Source: Dendrolimus kikuchii (lineage: Eukaryota > Arthropoda > Insecta > Lepidoptera > Lasiocampidae). Taken from it: DNA of 64,000 nt. Below are positions 61,452 to 64,000 of the stretch, piece by piece (the first letter of the stretch is position 1; each line of letters begins with the position of its first letter). The notes under the pieces are model-generated. The model saw only the letters and a program-made list of their open reading frames with translations. It was not told where the DNA came from and ran no database searches. The DNA lies in the NCBI GenBank assembly GCA_019925095.2, contig CM034388.1, positions 2,529,501 through 2,593,500 of the forward strand, written 5' to 3'. Made by a program: the position numbers and the translations under genes.

Positions 61452-61480
61452 TTTAAACAAGAGACCCGCGCCGAACTCAT
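61373..61480 (-). promoter_or_regulatory. Overlapping upstream ORF at Sos start
   Basis: ATG at 61,480-61,478 opens a 35-codon frame ([11 protein letters not shown]...) that runs past the Sos start codon in another frame and stops at 61,373. If the mRNA includes it, initiation there would reduce Sos translation. The transcription start is not known, so the role is inference. Confidence 0.45.
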
Positions 61481-61639
61481 GTAAACACAATCCTGATATC
61501 ACACAGACACAAGAACCATTTCGCTTTTCACGCGAACACAACAGTTTCTTCGATCACGTCGTAATTAAAACACAAAGAGTACGAATGCAAAATCAGTAGT
61601 TAAAAATCTGCAACTTAATCATGTGTTGCTAATGTAAGT

Positions 61640-62600
61640 TTAATTGAAAAATGTAATGTTTGATTCATTTGGTCGGCTAAACGACGCCATTTTCAATTTA
61701 TTTATCAATTATCAATGTTGCCAACATCATCACACTGTGTCAAGTGGATAAAGGTTTTTACACATTACGTGACGCTTCTATTGTATGCATTCGAACAATG
61801 TGCACACCCGAATCGTAACACACTTTCCAGATTGCTTTAGAACGTCCGAACGCTCAAGGTCATGTCTGCGACTTACAACTTATTGCGCACACTTCAATGG
61901 ACTTTCCTTATACAGATAAGTTGTAAGCCACGCCCCTCAACTCCGTCCGTCAGTCACGACTTAAGATGTCTGCATATTCTAAGCATCCGTCAGCCACGCG
62001 TCCTGTAATTTGTGGGCACCTTTATAATATGCACACAACTTCAAGGCCATTCATGGTCCTGCCTTGCAGTCCTGCAGTGGGCGGAGTTTCTAGGACTCAA
62101 GAGCCGTTCTGTTCATGTTTTATCTTGGTTTTATCTATGTGTTCGGTGCTGTCGGACTCAATGCATGTTGCAACAACGCGGTCCTGCATTGCGGACTGCC
62201 AGGCGGACTCCGATACAAGACTATATATAGGCCCCTTTAAAGTTTATATCTCATTGGGATGTACTTCGCAAAAAGAGCTAAAAATACGGTAAATAATTGT
62301 ATTGTACACTATTCAAAACATTGGATCTGACAATATTTCAGTAAAGAGTACTCTAATTTTAAACAGCTCTATAAATGGTTTTGTTGCCCTTTAAATTAAA
62401 TTTTCAAATAATTTGGTTCCTAAAATGGGTTATTGAATATTTTTCAAAAAAAAGGCTTAGTAGAGTATCCTATAGTCAGGGTCTCCAGATTAGAGATTTA
62501 CTTATTACGTAAATATTTTGCGGTGACTATTTTTATCTGCCTAGTCTTACTAAAAATGCCATAAAATATTCGACATAGCTTAAAATTTCTAACAGAATTT
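61640..62600. other. Upstream flank of Sos, nothing firm
   Basis: Mixed-composition sequence without a convincing gene. Open frames of about 100 codons exist near 62.0-62.3 kb but resemble no family I know, and no TATA box or other core promoter element can be assigned with confidence. Confidence 0.4.
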
Positions 62601-62859
62601 AAGTGCTAGCATGTCTGTGCACAATAATCATAACAGCAGTGACAGAGCCAGGGGTGGCCCGGGGCCTAAGCTCCAGGCAGCCAATTCAGAGGGCGGCAAA
62701 TTCAAAACTGCCCATACAAATACACAGCTTATCATTAACGCATCTCAATACTGAAACGTCCAGTACTACTTATATAAGCACATAAATCACTTTTCGCGGG
62801 GTACATAGGCATACTACATTTTAATTTTAGTGAAAAGGCCGAGAAGCGACATATAATAC

Positions 62860-63740
62860 GTAGGGCCCTTGAGTCGTAATATGAATGGTATAATGAAGCC
62901 CTCCGCTGGGACCTCCGACCAGCCCTTAAGGATATAGAGAGCAAACAGACGGAGCTCATGTTTCTCAGAGAGAAGCGGACCGGCTTGTGGACCCCAGTGC
63001 GGGCCACGCCACAATTGCGGCGGTCAGGCCCGTCCTGACTCTCTGGAGACAAAGACGACACGGTACCATGTCGTACCGTCTGACACTGGTCCTCACCGGA
63101 TATGGTTGCTTCGGGAGGTACCTGTTTATATTGGCAGGGAACAAACGGCAGGGTGCCATCATTGTAGTGTTAGCGTCAGGGACATGACACTGCACATTCT
63201 GCAGGAGTGCACAGCATAGAATGAGGAGAGCCGTGTTCTCGGCCCATCTATTGGATTAGATCTTTCACTCTCGGCTGTGATTCTGGCCTGGTTCGGAGCA
63301 CCATGGTCCTTCTGTCTGACAGTCATGTCGGTGAAGGAGGCGGCAGAGCGGTTGAGGGAAAGGACTATGCGGCCCGTCTCGCGCACGACGAACATGGCGT
63401 CGCCGAAGGGAAGGAAACGACCTCCAGCCACCATAGACACACGGCCGCGAGTGAGATCCGTCAAGGAGCCGCCAGCACCCAGGCCACTAAGAGGGGAATG
63501 CGCAGATGTTCTGTGCGTGCCCCTATTATCTCGAGTAGATGTTGGGGGGTAGGGGGGACTATATATTGATTCCCGATCCAATGATAGGTCCGCCTGCAAA
63601 CAAGGGTGGGCCCACGCCAGCCTGGGTCGCGGCGTCGGCACTGCCTCAGCCCTGTGGCCCTGATTTCTGATGAGACGGAGAACACAGAGTGGTTTTAGTG
63701 GGTATCTTGGCAACTAGCTGAAAACCCCACACTAATCCAC
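62860..63740 (+). mobile_element. R1-clade LINE 3' remnant
   Basis: Degraded coding end with YRLTLVLTGYGCFGRYLF, then DLSLSAVILAWFGAPWSF and TVMSVKEAAERLRERTM, homologous to the 34.8-kb copy ([27 protein letters not shown]). Frameshifts separate the parts. The 3' UTR phrase GTGGTTTTAGTGGGTATCTT follows at about 63,690. Confidence 0.8.
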
Positions 63741-64000
63741 TATTATGTCCAATAGTTGGGTGTCACCTCTATAAAAAAGAGGTGCGTAGGCATAGATTAA
63801 AAACTACAGAAGCACGCGTGTCCATCTGTAGGCGTTTGATGGCTGAAATGATGATGACGATTGAGGTAAAAATATAGGCGAACGGGGTCTACATTTTTCA
63901 GTCCCCCCCGAAAAAATTTAAGATCGGGGCTGCATAATAGTATTAATAACATATTGCTTTTGGTTATAATAAATATTGTTATACTGGTTTTATTTATCTC

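Noticed and set aside
61690..62300. Candidate neighbouring gene (frames near 62.0-62.3 kb)
   Set aside because: No recognisable domain, no paired splice sites and no codon pattern distinguishing it from background.

Overview
The window is eukaryotic nuclear DNA, most likely from a moth or butterfly (Lepidoptera). The evidence is an intron-rich animal gene whose protein resembles Drosophila Sos closely, plus a repeat population typical of lepidopteran genomes: RTE elements ending in (TATG)n, tRNA-headed SINEs, small Helitrons ending CTAG, R1-clade remnants and a Penelope-like element. I cannot name the species.

One host gene is present: the minus-strand orthologue of Son of sevenless (Sos), the Ras guanine-nucleotide exchange factor. 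I could chain 21 coding exons by hand, from the ATG at 61,451 down to 820. All use GT-AG junctions, all phases agree, and together they give 943 codons without a gap. In order they encode the N-terminal histone-fold region (exons 1-4), the DH domain (5-9), the PH domain (10-13), the REM domain (14-18) and the start of the CDC25 Ras-GEF domain (19-21). The rest of the catalytic domain and the proline-rich tail lie beyond the left edge. Several exons (3, 7, 9, 11, 16, 17, 19, 20) have no usable ATG or sit in other reading frames, so simple ORF calling misses them.

Only about 2.8 kb of 64 kb is host coding sequence; most of the recognisable remainder is transposable elements in the introns. I use these family names: SINE-A (about 310 bp, over 20 copies, A-rich end CTGCAATAAAAA); RTE-B (5'-truncated RTE LINE ends with a TATG tail, 13 copies); PLE-C (Penelope-like element with GIY-YIG endonuclease and its solo terminal repeats); SINE-D (tRNA-derived head, (TTA)n tail); Helitron-H; F (about 620 bp, triplet-tailed, three copies); G (a repeat carrying a 9-bp array); I ((TG)n-bearing repeat); K (MITE with inverted ends). 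There are also R1-, Jockey/CR1-, RTE- and RLE-type LINE scraps and a possible solo LTR.

Most notable are a decayed tandem duplicate of Sos exon 14 carrying an in-frame stop beside a 23-bp minisatellite; Penelope-like insertions with consistent 12-bp target duplications and inverted terminal repeats; nested insertions that give a relative age order; a tail shared between SINE-A and a resident LINE; tandem Helitrons joined end to end; and elements lying 15-30 bp from Sos splice donors. No CRISPR array, rRNA, functional tRNA or second host gene was found. Right of 61.5 kb lies the upstream flank of Sos with one R1-clade remnant.
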